DNA of 64,000 nucleotides from an uncultured Lachnospiraceae bacterium (GCA_910576535.1 CAJTKK010000001.1:345437-409436), one strand, 5' to 3'; numbered from the stretch's first letter, positions 53,671 to 63,447 are shown. Translations and numbers: made by a program. Notes: generated by a model not told the origin, from the letters alone.

Positions 53671-54219
53671 TTACTTTTTCTTTCTCAATTTTAACACAAT
53701 GCCCTTCTTATCTGCCTCTTTCTGAAACTGCCCGGTCACGTAAGCAGCCTTTTCTTTTAATGGCAGCTCTCCCAATTTCCCGGCTGACTCTATCTGTTCC
53801 ATTACATTTTTCACATCTTCCAATTCCAGAAGATTTACAGACACGCAGAAAAAAGTCTTTTTCCGCCCATCATTACCGTTTTGCAGCAGCCATTCTAAAA
53901 TGCAAATTTTCTCTTCCTGTTCTTTCCGATACGCTTCCACACCAATTTCTTGCTGTTTTTTCAAATCTTTTTTCTGGTTCCGGTGCGTGACAAACGAATC
54001 AAACATATCAATATCTTCATATTTTTCACAAGGAAACTCCTGACATTGGCTGCAATATTCCGGGTTCCCATGCTGCAGGCTGCATCTGGCTATTTTGCAG
54101 GACTGGTTTCCCTCACCGCCGCCGCATCCGGGACAATGCCCGTCCAAATGCATAGGACATAACCCGCAATTTAACCCGCATAGGGAAAATAATAAATCTG
54201 ATCTCATAAAATTCTTCAA
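53671..54219 (-). CDS. DUF3795 protein (Cys-rich, zinc-binding type)
   Basis: The N-terminal third has many Cys residues: LCGLNCGLCPMHLDGHCPGCGGG, SCKIARCSLQHG and YCSQCQEFPCEKY, the pattern of DUF3795, a family thought to bind metal. The rest is charged and helical. A TTG start at 54219 lies 6 bases after GGAGG and gives 182 residues. No function is known. It lies just beyond a short decayed copy of the same family. Confidence 0.85.
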   Translation of the reverse strand: MKNFMRSDLLFSLCGLNCGLCPMHLDGHCPGCGGGEGNQSCKIARCSLQHGNPEYCSQCQEFPCEKYEDIDMFDSFVTHRNQKKDLKKQQEIGVEAYRKEQEEKICILEWLLQNGNDGRKKTFFCVSVNLLELEDVKNVMEQIESAGKLGELPLKEKAAYVTGQFQKEADKKGIVLKLRKKK

Positions 54220-54336
54220 AATGTCCCTCCTTCCGCCCTATTTAACCTTTTGCCGGCTCATGCCTCCCATGTTCTGCACAATATACTGCACAGCGAAATA
54301 CATACAGCACACATCTGTTATCCCGGAATCCCCTTT

Positions 54337-54411
54337 TCATACAATCCAGGCGATACAGTTTATCCCGTAAGGCGCAAACATAGCAGGCTCTATTGTTTCC
54401 GGCATCTTCAT
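54337..54411 (-). pseudogene. DUF3795-like N-terminal remnant
   Basis: After AGGAG, the ATG at 54411 begins MKMPETIEPAMFAPYGINCIAWIV and then stops. MFAP-GxNC is a DUF3795 start. Only 24 codons survive. The rest of 54220-54630 shows no gene. Confidence 0.4.
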
Positions 54412-54630
54412 CCCAAATTCTCCTGGCAGAAAAGGCATGAGCATTATTTCCCAATTGCCCATGCCTTTTACCATTTCAAAATACAGCTTTTCCTATTTTT
54501 TCAACCTCCGGCTTCCGTCTTTTCAGTATATCACAAAACCCTGTTTTTCCCCACCTAAAATAAAATTTTTCATTTCCATCTAATTTTCCCATAAAAACAC
54601 AAGTCTGTTTTTCATACAAAACATTAAAGA

Positions 54631-55266
54631 TTACTTCAGTTCTAATAATCGGTCAATAACTTTTATATCGGTTATTCCGTTATTCGTTAACAATCCAGCC
54701 ACTACCGAAGTATATTCTGGCAGGTTCTTCGCCTTGTACCACAATAAATCTCTATGAAAAAGATGTGCAGCTAATAATGAAACATTAATGCCCAGCGCTT
54801 CAAAACTGTATGTTCGACGTTCAGGATAAGCGCAAGATTTCCCGGCCTTTTTCTTACAGCTTTTACATAATCGACAGCTACCTGTCGAAATATAAAACTC
54901 ATTTTCATTCATAGAGTTTCTTAAGGCTTTATCCATTCTGCTTTTCAAAATAGAGTTAGCTGCTTTTATCTTTAAATACTCTTGTTTTATATAATCAAGC
55001 TGTTCCAATTTTATATAAAGCATAAACACATCAATAAACTCATATTTTTTTACAAATTTCATATAATCAGGCGCATATGGAGGACAAGACCATTTATTCC
55101 CATAATTTGGACACCTTTCTTCGCAAAGCTTGTCAAAATATGATTTATTCATAAACTGCTCTAAATATTTTGTTTCAACCAAGCATTCTTCACATGCATA
55201 TTCTATAATTGCATGAGGTGTATGCGCTTTTAAACGATACTCATTCTTCTTCAATGGTAATTTCAT
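54631..55266 (-). CDS. DUF2284 predicted metal-binding protein
   Basis: About 211 residues with the family's Cys pattern: CEECLVETKYLEQF, RCPNYGNKWSCPPYAPDY (the CPPY block), TGSCRLCKSCKKKAGKSCAYPERRTYSFEALGI. The Cys sets resemble those of corrinoid or Fe-S binding proteins; the function is unknown. The ATG at 55266 is 6 bases after GAGG and lies inside the end of the HD gene, so the two are translated together. Third gene of the AT-rich radical SAM island. Confidence 0.85.
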   Translation of the reverse strand: MKLPLKKNEYRLKAHTPHAIIEYACEECLVETKYLEQFMNKSYFDKLCEERCPNYGNKWSCPPYAPDYMKFVKKYEFIDVFMLYIKLEQLDYIKQEYLKIKAANSILKSRMDKALRNSMNENEFYISTGSCRLCKSCKKKAGKSCAYPERRTYSFEALGINVSLLAAHLFHRDLLWYKAKNLPEYTSVVAGLLTNNGITDIKVIDRLLELK

Positions 55267-56815
55267 ACTTTGCCTCATTATCATGCTTGTCTTTTTGATT
55301 TACCTTATACCCCTTATAAATTCCTTTCAGAAAACCTTCACCATATATTTGATTTACAGCATTCTTATTGGCCGAAGATACTGTCACTTCAAATGTAGGT
55401 TTTTCTTCATTGGAAATCACAAAACATATACTAAATTTTACTGCTTTGCTTTCTTCATATAAAACATCGCAATTCTTTTCAAAAATAAAATTACGTTTTG
55501 CCGTATCTTGTCCATCTCTGAATATCTCTTGATATCCATTACTCTGCTTCATGAGACTAAACAAAATCCCCTTTAAATTCTCTAATTCTCCTTTTGGAAA
55601 TTTAAATTGTTCCTTGGCAATGAACTTATGTATGCTAATTTCTTTTTCGCCATACAAACTCTTATATATGCTTTGTTTAACATCAAAAGATGAAGTTATG
55701 CTGTCAAATTCATAATTTGTACTTTGTTTAACATACAATTCTGATATTCTTTTTCTGCCCCATTCTTGTGCATCATCGGCCATTATAAGCAAAAACCCGA
55801 AATTCAGCATGTCCAGATGGTAAACATCATGACAAGTATGAGCAGCAACTGCTCTAAGAATTTCTCTTCTGATATAAAATTGTCTTGCCTCTTCTTCATC
55901 AAATTTATAATCTTCATTTATATTAAAGTCTGACTCTAAAAAATATATTAACAATTTATAAATAATTATTGCACTTAAAATGCCATGATTGTAACTCTCT
56001 AATGATTTTTGAAATTTAAAATAATACTTTGGCTGCAAACGCGCAACAAATGGTTTTTCACTTTTAACTACTGTTTCCACTTTTGGACACTTATTATCCA
56101 CCTCATGCATTTTTGAACTCATAAATCGCACAACAAAGTCATTCATATTATTTTGAATGCCATCAAATGATAAATCCATAGATACTGTTGGATTTGATAT
56201 GAATGATTTCATCATATCTTTTGTTTTTTCTATAATTCCTTGTGATTTTTCTAAAGGATAGCCCAAATCATGCGTAAGTGCAATCATCGACCATATACTT
56301 ATTTTTTCAAAACTATTTACCGATATCCCTTCTTGTATATTTATACGTTTTAGATACTCTCCCTCATTATCTAAAAGGCAATCCAACCCTAATAACCATA
56401 CTCTGAATACGTGTACCACATGATCTCGATAATACTTTCCACCTCCATATAACATAGTCTCAAACTGTGTGTACTTTTCAAAATAATCACTCAATTCATT
56501 TACTCCATATGCAATTGGATTTTTCGATTTATTTTCAAGGAATGGTTCCCTTCCATCAAAAAACCGGAGACATTTTATTGATCTTTCAATTATTAACTTC
56601 CAAATCTCTTTTATTTCATTCACATAATAGAATATCCTATAATCATCATCATCCTCACGGATCTCAAAAACATCTAATTTTTCAACAATCATGCCATCCA
56701 ATGGATGTGGTACTTTTCTTTCTTCCGGAATATTAACTTCCTTTAAAAACTCCGGCACTCTTTCCTTTATATATTCTTTTACAGATTCAATTAACTGCAA
56801 ATCTCTATTAGCCAT
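55241..56815 (-). CDS. HD-domain-like protein (524 aa) of the radical SAM island
   Basis: The protein is 524 residues long, cytoplasmic and Lys-rich. The central part shows the order of an HD phosphohydrolase: YYRDHVVHVFRVWLLGLDCLL (His), then IWSMIALTHDLGYPLEK (the HD pair), VAAHTCHDVYHLDML (His) and LLIMADDAQEWGRKRI (Asp). This kind of domain cleaves phosphate bonds of nucleotides. N- and C-terminal regions do not match anything I recognise. It overlaps the radical SAM gene by 8 bases and the DUF2284 gene by 26. Confidence 0.75.
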   Translation of the reverse strand: MANRDLQLIESVKEYIKERVPEFLKEVNIPEERKVPHPLDGMIVEKLDVFEIREDDDDYRIFYYVNEIKEIWKLIIERSIKCLRFFDGREPFLENKSKNPIAYGVNELSDYFEKYTQFETMLYGGGKYYRDHVVHVFRVWLLGLDCLLDNEGEYLKRINIQEGISVNSFEKISIWSMIALTHDLGYPLEKSQGIIEKTKDMMKSFISNPTVSMDLSFDGIQNNMNDFVVRFMSSKMHEVDNKCPKVETVVKSEKPFVARLQPKYYFKFQKSLESYNHGILSAIIIYKLLIYFLESDFNINEDYKFDEEEARQFYIRREILRAVAAHTCHDVYHLDMLNFGFLLIMADDAQEWGRKRISELYVKQSTNYEFDSITSSFDVKQSIYKSLYGEKEISIHKFIAKEQFKFPKGELENLKGILFSLMKQSNGYQEIFRDGQDTAKRNFIFEKNCDVLYEESKAVKFSICFVISNEEKPTFEVTVSSANKNAVNQIYGEGFLKGIYKGYKVNQKDKHDNEAKYEITIEEE

Positions 56816-57785
56816 TTTTCCCCTCCTGTTTTTTTAGATTCATATAATACTGACCAATACAATTCTCACAACCATTTTCACATGAAAATTGAGCAACTAA
56901 AAATCTTACTTTATGCAAGTATTGAGAATCCTTATATATATCTTCTATTGTTTCTTCAAAAATATTTCCTGGTTTAATATCTTCCAATATGTCAATCCTA
57001 TGATTTTTAAATACCTCACACGGATAAACATTTCCATCATATCTTATATTTAATTTTCCATTAGCTGCTTCGCAATGAACTTCCTTTGTTTCTCCTAGCA
57101 GAGGAACCCCTATCCTAATATAAGAAGGTTTACTCTTACATAATTGTATCAACCGTTCTTCTACATCCTTCAATTCTTCTTCTGATAATAACAAACTGTC
57201 TTTATTGTTTAATGCTCTTCCATGTATAACCAATCGCAAAAAACTAACTTTAGAAACACCTAATCTCTCACAAAAATCAACTACAGACTCAATCTGATTC
57301 TTATTAAGCTTCATCGGAACAAAATGCCCTTCTGCAACTATCTTTCTACTTATAACATTCTTTATTGACTGTTTCAAAAGGCAGAAGCAATCTTGTGTTC
57401 CCATTATAGCATCATAAATACATTCATCAGCCGCCTCAATATTAAATATAACTTTTGTTACTTTCCCAGATATTTTATCTAATATTTTTTCTGGAATAGA
57501 AATTTTATTTTTCATGTAATCTATATAGATCCCACTGCTATAAATATAACAATTTAACCCTTTACTATATACATAATCAATCATTTCCACTATATCCGGA
57601 TGCAAAAAAGGTTCTCCTCCAGAAAAGCATACTGTCTTTAGCCCTAATGCCTTTACACTATCTATAACTTCCTTAAATTTCTCAACAGAAATTATCTCTT
57701 TACACTCTTCTGAAGAAAATGACGAGCAGTGTACGCATTTATTAGGACACCTTCTAATGATTTCTATTGAAATTTCCTTTAACAT
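56808..57785 (-). CDS. Radical SAM enzyme with C-terminal Cys cluster
   Basis: The CxxxCxxC motif that holds the 4Fe-4S cluster is in RCPNKCVHC near residue 14-20; CFSGGEPFLHPDIVEMIDYV is the GGEP motif. The C-terminus has VYPCEVFKNHRIDILEDIKPGNI and later SCENGCENCIG, which recalls a SPASM/twitch extension for an extra cluster. Such enzymes often modify peptides or nucleotides. First intact gene of the island; 325 residues. No obvious precursor peptide gene is nearby except possibly the small broken ORF upstream. Confidence 0.88.
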   Translation of the reverse strand: MLKEISIEIIRRCPNKCVHCSSFSSEECKEIISVEKFKEVIDSVKALGLKTVCFSGGEPFLHPDIVEMIDYVYSKGLNCYIYSSGIYIDYMKNKISIPEKILDKISGKVTKVIFNIEAADECIYDAIMGTQDCFCLLKQSIKNVISRKIVAEGHFVPMKLNKNQIESVVDFCERLGVSKVSFLRLVIHGRALNNKDSLLLSEEELKDVEERLIQLCKSKPSYIRIGVPLLGETKEVHCEAANGKLNIRYDGNVYPCEVFKNHRIDILEDIKPGNIFEETIEDIYKDSQYLHKVRFLVAQFSCENGCENCIGQYYMNLKKQEGKNG

Positions 57786-57848
57786 TTTATATTCTCCTAA
57801 CAGTTTATATCCTATTTTTATTTAACTAATCTTTTATATAATTCCCCA

Positions 57849-58070
57849 TTAATTTTTATTAATATTTTTTTTAATTCTTTTCTCCCCTAACTTGCGTTCA
57901 AACCCTGCTTTAAAATTAGGTTCTCTCATAACTAATCCTCTATTTACAGTATCCAAAAAAATACTTGATATTTCCAAAGTCAATTTCTCTTCTGAAATTT
58001 CCAATTTCCAGTAATCATTTACTTCTTGTTTGATCTTTTCTGCTATTTAATCCATTGCTTTGAATTCCAA
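57849..58070 (-). pseudogene. Small ORF upstream of radical SAM gene with in-frame stop
   Basis: AAGGAGG is followed by a TTG start at 58070 (MEFKAMD), then a TAA at 58047-58049, after which the same frame goes on IAEKIKQEVNDYWKLEISEEKLTL... for 66 more codons to 57849. The sequence is protein-like on both sides of the stop. It may be a point-mutated small gene, two overlapping ORFs, or a site of readthrough. No function assigned. Confidence 0.5.
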
Positions 58071-58268
58071 TGTTTTCCCTCCTTAAACAAGTGAAACTCA
58101 TATTACTAGAATAACATTCTACTCATTTTTCGTCAATTTCAATATATGTATTTGTTGTTGGATTACAATACATATGTTACAACTGAATATTTAAAAAGCG
58201 AAAATACCTGTTCTGTGTTATATTTTAATCGCCAAACCAAAATCTAACCAGAAGGAAGGTATTTCTGC

Positions 58269-58920
58269 ATGGCAAGTATAACACAGGATATGAAGTACCG
58301 TCTATCTCTTATTAAGTATGCTGACAAATATAGGATTACCAAAGCCGCTGTCAAGTACAAAACCAACAGGCAGTATATCTACCGCTGGAAAAGCCGTTAC
58401 AACGGCTCTATCGAGTCCCTGCGTGACCGTTCCAGAAGGCTACACCACCATCCAATCAGCATACCCCTGTTGAAATCAAACTCATCCTTGCTATGCGCAG
58501 ACGCAACCCTGATGCCGGCCTGGTCGTTTTCTGGATAAAGCTTATGCAGCGCGGCTGCTCCCGCTCCATTCCCGGATTATACCGCTTTTTCGTAAGCAGG
58601 GTATTATGGCTGTTAAACCAGCCAGCCCCAAATACGTTGCTAAGCCCTATGAGCAAATGCAGTATCCCGGTCAGCGCATCCAGGTTGATGTCAAACATAA
58701 GTTGATCCGGCCTTTTACCCCCAGACACAATGGAAAGACAGAAAGAAGCCACCGCAAAGACAATGAGCGTTTCTATGCTACTCAAACTTTCTATTCCTTT
58801 GAGAACATCAGCAGACAACTGAAACTTTACAACCGCAGGGATTACAATAACCTTCCTATGCGGCCTTTGGGCTGGAAATCACCGAATGAGGTACTTAGAA
58901 ATTATCTGCGGTCGGTGTAA
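58269..58920 (+). pseudogene. Broken IS481-type transposase
   Basis: MASITQDMKYRLSLIKYADKY and RQYIYRWKSRYNGSIESLRDRSRRLHHHP form the helix-turn-helix start; frames shift near 58480 and 58605 (MRRRNPDAGLVVFW, MAVKPASPKYVAKPYEQMQY). The catalytic core is mostly deleted: QVDVKH joins directly to KLIRPFTPRHNGKTERSHRKDNERF, and the end reads FPMRPL-like NNLPMRPLGWKSPNEVLRNYL. It is a dead IS copy. Confidence 0.85.
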
Positions 58921-59199
58921 CTTATGTTTGACAAACCTGCAAATAAATGTACATTTTTTGCTTTTCTTACGTTTTCAACATTTTAAGTATGCCTCTTTAC
59001 ACAATAAAACCAATCAGGAACTGCAACTCCCAATCAACTTCTCTTCTTATTCCCCTTCATTTTTACATTCAACCTCCGTTCCGTTAAAGAACGCCAACAA
59101 CAATACCCCATCCCTAAAGACCTTGACATGGTCTATGCATTTTCAACGTAAAATGGGTTGCCAACACTTTTTTAGACAACTTTTTTAAGGTTGTTTCCC

Positions 59200-59960
59200 T
59201 TGTACTGTATTGGTGTTTAATACCTCAAGGAGGAATGTATTCTGTGATGGTTGTACCAGTGTATATAATCCGATAACTTTAGTTTCAGTTCCTCAATTGC
59301 CTGGTTTTTGAATCCATTTCCTCAGTCTATGTGAAACAGGCTGATATCTTCAAGGCTTCCTTCCACGCTTTGAAACACTTCTTTCACAAGCCCTGCCGTT
59401 GTCCCCCCTGCACTGTATCCTATGATTTCCTGATTATAGAGCTCAACAAGCACACATATGTAATCATATCGTGACCCTACCCTTACATGCGTCAGACCGC
59501 TTATCACAGCATCCCTATATTCCCGGTTCTGGAACTGGCGGTTCAAGACGTTTTCTGTTTTTGATTCGCTACAGATATCTTTTTGCAGTTTGTACTGTAC
59601 TACTGTGTAATTGAATGCCAGCCTTTCCTACTTCATAATCTGCCCGCCCCGGTGTCTGAATACTCGTTTTCCGCTTTTCATCAGCTTTTTCTTTATTTTA
59701 CTTGTGCCGTAATTATTACGGTTGGCTCTAAAAATTTCAACAGTTTCAGGGGAAAGACCAGACTCACCAAGCTTCGGCTTTGTTTCATAGCAATAAGAGC
59801 TTCGACTTATCTGTAGGACGCGGCACATTGCTGATATAGGGTATTTGTGGGCATTTGCCAGACAGATATGCCTTGATCACATTTGCTTTCGTCCTAAGAT
59901 CAGCACCGCTTGTTTTAAAATGCTGTTCTCCATTTTAAGCTACTGGTTTTCCTTACAGAG
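59200..59960 (-). pseudogene. Broken IS3-family (IS150 group) transposase
   Basis: In order on the minus strand: ENSILKQAVLILGRKQM (end of orfA/start of orfB), ISAMCRVLQISRSSYCYE, NRNNYGTSKIKKKLMKSGK, NRQFQNREYRDAVISGLTHVRVGSRYDYICVLVELYNQEIIGYS, and IHSSLRY, in several frames with stops between. It is a decayed copy; ends not defined. It lies inside a lipoprotein gene. Confidence 0.8.
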
Positions 59961-60034
59961 CCGGATTCATTCTTCCTGTTCTGGCGTGCAGCTGCCCTTT
60001 TCATGGAATGAGCCGGAATATTATGCCAGAACAT

Positions 60035-60275
60035 CATTGTAAATATTCATATTTTCAGCAGGTGATTTTTGATTGTCTGTTACATCATTTCCGTTTGTTA
60101 TTTCCTTATCTTGGTTTTCTTCTTTTATATCATTCTTTGTCACCAAGCTTTCATTATTTGATGTTTCTTCTTCCACTGCATTAAGCGCTGCTTCTTCTGG
60201 TGTATTGGTTCCGCAGCCTGCAAATAAGAATATTACCGATATAACCATAGCAGTTGCTACAATCTATTGTTTCAT
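60035..60275 (-). pseudogene. Truncated lipoprotein gene
   Basis: ATG at 60275 is followed after two codons by TAG (60264-60266), then IVATAMVISVIFLFAGCGTNTPEEAALNAVEEE. The lipobox (FAGC) is intact, but the gene has a nonsense codon in its signal peptide and its 3' end is lost where the IS3 remnant starts. The Glu/Asn-rich linker is typical of a sugar- or substrate-binding lipoprotein start. Confidence 0.65.
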
Positions 60276-60306
60276 TTTCCGTCGGCTATCATCTGCAGAC
60301 GGGAAG

Positions 60307-61053
60307 TTACTTTTCTAATAATTTCAAAAATCTCTTGTCATTCATCTGCTCGTTGGTAACATAGTTGCCATCTGAAAATAATGCGTAAGTTGTAATTGGC
60401 GTCGGAGCGTTTTGTGCGTCCTTCTTGTTCTGTAAGTGAACAGACTTGAATTGTATAGATTTCTCTTCCGCAATGTTTTCAATTATCGGAATATATTTTG
60501 CATTAAACGGACACTGGCTGGTGTAATACAGAACATATCCCATCTCATCAATATGGGGATGTTTTGCACATTCTTTGAATTTTGGCAATAGGGCATTTTC
60601 AGTAAAAGGCAAATGCCATAACTGAATACCATTATCCGCTTCGTCACTGATGGTAAACCCTTTGTATTTCAGGAATTTAGGATCTGCCAGAAATGGTTTT
60701 TTCTTTACCGCAGATAATATGCATAGCCCTTTTTTCCCTTTGTTTCTGCTGTCCCCAATGCAGGCATTCAGTAGTTCCGTTGAATAACCATGTCCTTTAA
60801 GGGAACCCGCTACCCATAAACAGTCAATATACATGTAGTCATCTGCGACAATGGGATTCCACGCATTTTCAGCGGGTATATATTCAATAAAACATTTTCC
60901 CCGTTGTTCGCTTTTTAAGAAAACTAAACCATCATCAAAACGTTCTTTTAACCAATCTTTTTTTGATGTCACCTGAATATCATGATTGTTTGAAATTGCA
61001 CAACAGATATGTTCTTTTTCTATATTCTCGTTTGTTACTCTAATATATTCCAT
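60307..61053 (-). CDS. yoaP: GNAT acetyltransferase with YoaP domain
   Basis: The protein has an N-terminal GNAT fold (residues 1-150; YIDCLWVAGSLKGHGYSTELLNACI holds the acetyl-CoA loop with SLKGHGYS) and a C-terminal YoaP-type domain (from about 165; HIDEMGYVLYYTSQCPFNAKYIPIIE, then PTPITTYALFSDGNYVTNEQMNDKRF). B. subtilis YoaP is the namesake. The Cys in TSQCPFN is at the place of a thioredoxin-like fold. Substrate unknown. It lies outside the integrative element, just before its left end. Length (248) is the usual one. Confidence 0.88.
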   Translation of the reverse strand: MEYIRVTNENIEKEHICCAISNNHDIQVTSKKDWLKERFDDGLVFLKSEQRGKCFIEYIPAENAWNPIVADDYMYIDCLWVAGSLKGHGYSTELLNACIGDSRNKGKKGLCILSAVKKKPFLADPKFLKYKGFTISDEADNGIQLWHLPFTENALLPKFKECAKHPHIDEMGYVLYYTSQCPFNAKYIPIIENIAEEKSIQFKSVHLQNKKDAQNAPTPITTYALFSDGNYVTNEQMNDKRFLKLLEK

Positions 61054-61150
61054 AAGTATACCTCCGTAAATTCCGGTTTATCTATTCAATCCTCTATAAA
61101 CCCTGTATTTTCAAGGCATATTGCCTATTAAATGTTCAAACCTTATGTAT

Positions 61151-61190
61151 TTTCCCTTGTTTTTGCCCTTATGAGCCGAAACAAGGGAAA
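61151..61190. terminator. Perfect 12-bp stem after integrase
   Basis: TTTCCCTTGTTT (61151-61162) pairs with AAACAAGGGAAA (61179-61190); a run of T follows on the plus strand. It could stop transcription entering the element as well as the integrase transcript. Confidence 0.75.
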
Positions 61191-61194
61191 TTTT

Positions 61195-62493
61195 TTATTC
61201 TCCGCCGATTCCCTTATCCAGCAGTCTTGCGGAAGTACGCTTCGCTTCCCTTGTAGCGTGAGCGTAAATGTTCATTGTGGTACTGACATCAGCGTGTCCG
61301 AGAAGTTCCTGCACATCTTTAGGTGCTGCACCGTTTGAAAGCAGATTGCTTGTATAAGTGTGTCTGAGCATATGGAAGTGGAAATCCTCCAATCCCTCCA
61401 CCTTTTTTCTTGCTGTCCTGCACATAATCCCCACCGTACTCGGTGCTTCAAATGCCCCGTCAGGTCTAAGGCAGACAAAGGATAATTCCTTGTACCCCTC
61501 TGGGACTTCCTCCGACCTCGGCAGACTGTAAACCTCATAATAGGTGCGGTCTTTTTCTTTAACCTCCAAATAGTAATTAAGGCTGTACAATTCCCCGTAT
61601 CGGAAACGGTTTTTGTGCTGTTTTGCTTTTGCAGCTTTCAGAATTGCGGCAAGCGTATCGCAGAAGTCCACGGTGCGGATTTTTTTACGCTTTGTTGCCC
61701 CTATTTCTGTTTTGTGCCTTGCCCCGTTGTAACGCATACTGCGGCGTACTGTCAAATATTGTTCTTCAAGGTTGATGTCCTGCCAAGTCAGACCGCAGAC
61801 CTCTCCAATACGCAAGCCTGTGTAATAGGCTATCTGTATAGGCAGAAGTGCAGGATTGTTTTTCTTTTTCAGGAAGTCCTCTAACCTCTGATACTGGTCA
61901 TAGCTGAGCATTGGTGTGGAAGTTGTTTCCCCATCCTCGTCCGAGAACAGTTCGTATTCTTCTTTCTTTCCTCGCCATACCACATACTGCATCGGGTTAA
62001 AGGTTATCAGCCTTTTCGGGAATACTGCAAAACGGAACGCCCCTTGTAAAACAGCCGAAAACAATCGGAGATACCCTTTGCTGAGTGCCTTTGCGGTTGT
62101 GCCGTCAGGATTTGTGCCTCCAAAGCTGAGAAAGTCTATATACGCCTGTAAATAGTCGGCGGTTACGGTTTTCAGCTTTCGGTTTCCTATCGGGTGCTGT
62201 TTGATACGGTTGACCGTTCCCTGATAGGACATTACCGTACCATTGCTGAGATTGCCGGGTTTCAGTTCTTCCTCCACCCACAGATCGAACAGCATACCAA
62301 CCGTGATGTTTTCAGACTTCGCAACGAATTTCTTTTCCTCATAGTCAGCGATTGCTTTTCTGAGCAGAGCTTCTGTTTCAGACTTGCTTTCTGTTCCAAC
62401 AAACTCTTTCTGTGCTTTTCTGCCGCTTTCATCTTCGATATAGAAGCGTGCGTACCACTTTTTACCTTTTTTTCTTACAGAACCTTTTGCCAT
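61195..62493 (-). CDS. Tyrosine-type integrase of the mobilizable element
   Basis: About 432 residues. An arm-binding N-terminal region (MAKGSVRKKGKKWYARFYIED), an SAM-like core-binding domain and the catalytic domain follow. Catalytic residues are visible: Arg in GLRIGEVCGL, HxxR in FHMLRHTYTS and Tyr in STTMNIYAH, with the Lys region in ATKRKKIRTV. It integrates and, with the excisionase, excises the element. The ATG at 62493 follows GGGGA and opens the family's usual N-terminus; the 62538 start is less likely. Confidence 0.93.
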   Translation of the reverse strand: MAKGSVRKKGKKWYARFYIEDESGRKAQKEFVGTESKSETEALLRKAIADYEEKKFVAKSENITVGMLFDLWVEEELKPGNLSNGTVMSYQGTVNRIKQHPIGNRKLKTVTADYLQAYIDFLSFGGTNPDGTTAKALSKGYLRLFSAVLQGAFRFAVFPKRLITFNPMQYVVWRGKKEEYELFSDEDGETTSTPMLSYDQYQRLEDFLKKKNNPALLPIQIAYYTGLRIGEVCGLTWQDINLEEQYLTVRRSMRYNGARHKTEIGATKRKKIRTVDFCDTLAAILKAAKAKQHKNRFRYGELYSLNYYLEVKEKDRTYYEVYSLPRSEEVPEGYKELSFVCLRPDGAFEAPSTVGIMCRTARKKVEGLEDFHFHMLRHTYTSNLLSNGAAPKDVQELLGHADVSTTMNIYAHATREAKRTSARLLDKGIGGE

Positions 62494-62580
62494 AGATAAA
62501 TTTCCCCTTTCTATCCGTGGCAATCGGGACTGTGACATATGGTGTGCGTAAAGTAATAAGGTTACTTATGCCGATGAGTG

Positions 62581-63267
62581 TCAGCCATCGTTTTTACTTG
62601 TCAAAGAGCCACGGAATTTTTCTTTTTCAGCAACCCTTTCTTCGGCTGCTGTTGCTATCCCGAACAGGTCGCCCATCTTTACAGCGGTGCGTCCCTCATC
62701 GTAGATATGTAAAATCCCATCTAAAAACTGCTTCATATCCTCGATAGGAAGTTCCATTTCTTTACGGTAAACCCTTTCCATAATCGCCCCTGACTCAATC
62801 GCATAGCGGCGTAAGGACTGCTTTAAGCCCTCGTCCTCCGCTACACGGTCAACCTCAGCCATAGCGTCTGCAAAGTGATAAGTCATAACCGTATAGAGGT
62901 CAATCATCTTTCCGAGGAATGTCGTGAGCAGTTGTTGGTGCGGTTCTCCCTTTACAACAGAAGAAACCGTATCAAGATATTTTTTGATATGTTCCTCCAT
63001 ATCCTTTGCACATAAAGTGTGGCTGTCGTATTCCTTATCTTCGGAAAGACCTGTCAGCCATTCGGGAGTGGTCAGAAGTGCTTCTGCCAGCCCGTTGATA
63101 ATCATTGTGCGTTTCGGGTCTACTCCGTCCGCTTCATATCTTTGAATGGTAGATTTGTTTACCCCGACACGCTTACCAAGTTCGGGCATTGTTAAGTTTA
63201 ATTCTGTTCGGCGTTCTTTCACTCGTTCACCGACCTGTTTTGCGGTGAATGTAATTTCTTTTTTCAA
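62581..63267 (-). CDS. XRE-family regulator of the mobilizable element
   Basis: The N-terminal helix-turn-helix (VKERRTELNLTMPELGKRVGVNKSTIQRYEADGV) is of the phage repressor type. The C-terminal part is helical and has no peptidase motif that I can see. It lies divergently from the excisionase gene and most likely controls excision and transfer genes. 228 residues. Confidence 0.9.
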   Translation of the reverse strand: MKKEITFTAKQVGERVKERRTELNLTMPELGKRVGVNKSTIQRYEADGVDPKRTMIINGLAEALLTTPEWLTGLSEDKEYDSHTLCAKDMEEHIKKYLDTVSSVVKGEPHQQLLTTFLGKMIDLYTVMTYHFADAMAEVDRVAEDEGLKQSLRRYAIESGAIMERVYRKEMELPIEDMKQFLDGILHIYDEGRTAVKMGDLFGIATAAEERVAEKEKFRGSLTSKNDG

Positions 63268-63447
63268 GGTTTTTACCTCCTATTGCTAATAGTATAACAT
63301 AACAAAACCTATTTTGCAACCATAAATTTAATAATAGGCAAAAATATTTCTTAATCAGTTGCAAAACAAGTTGACGAGAGATAGTAAAATAAGTATAATT
63401 ACAGGTACATAGTTGCAAAATGCGCATTTTGAAAGGAGGTTGATAAA

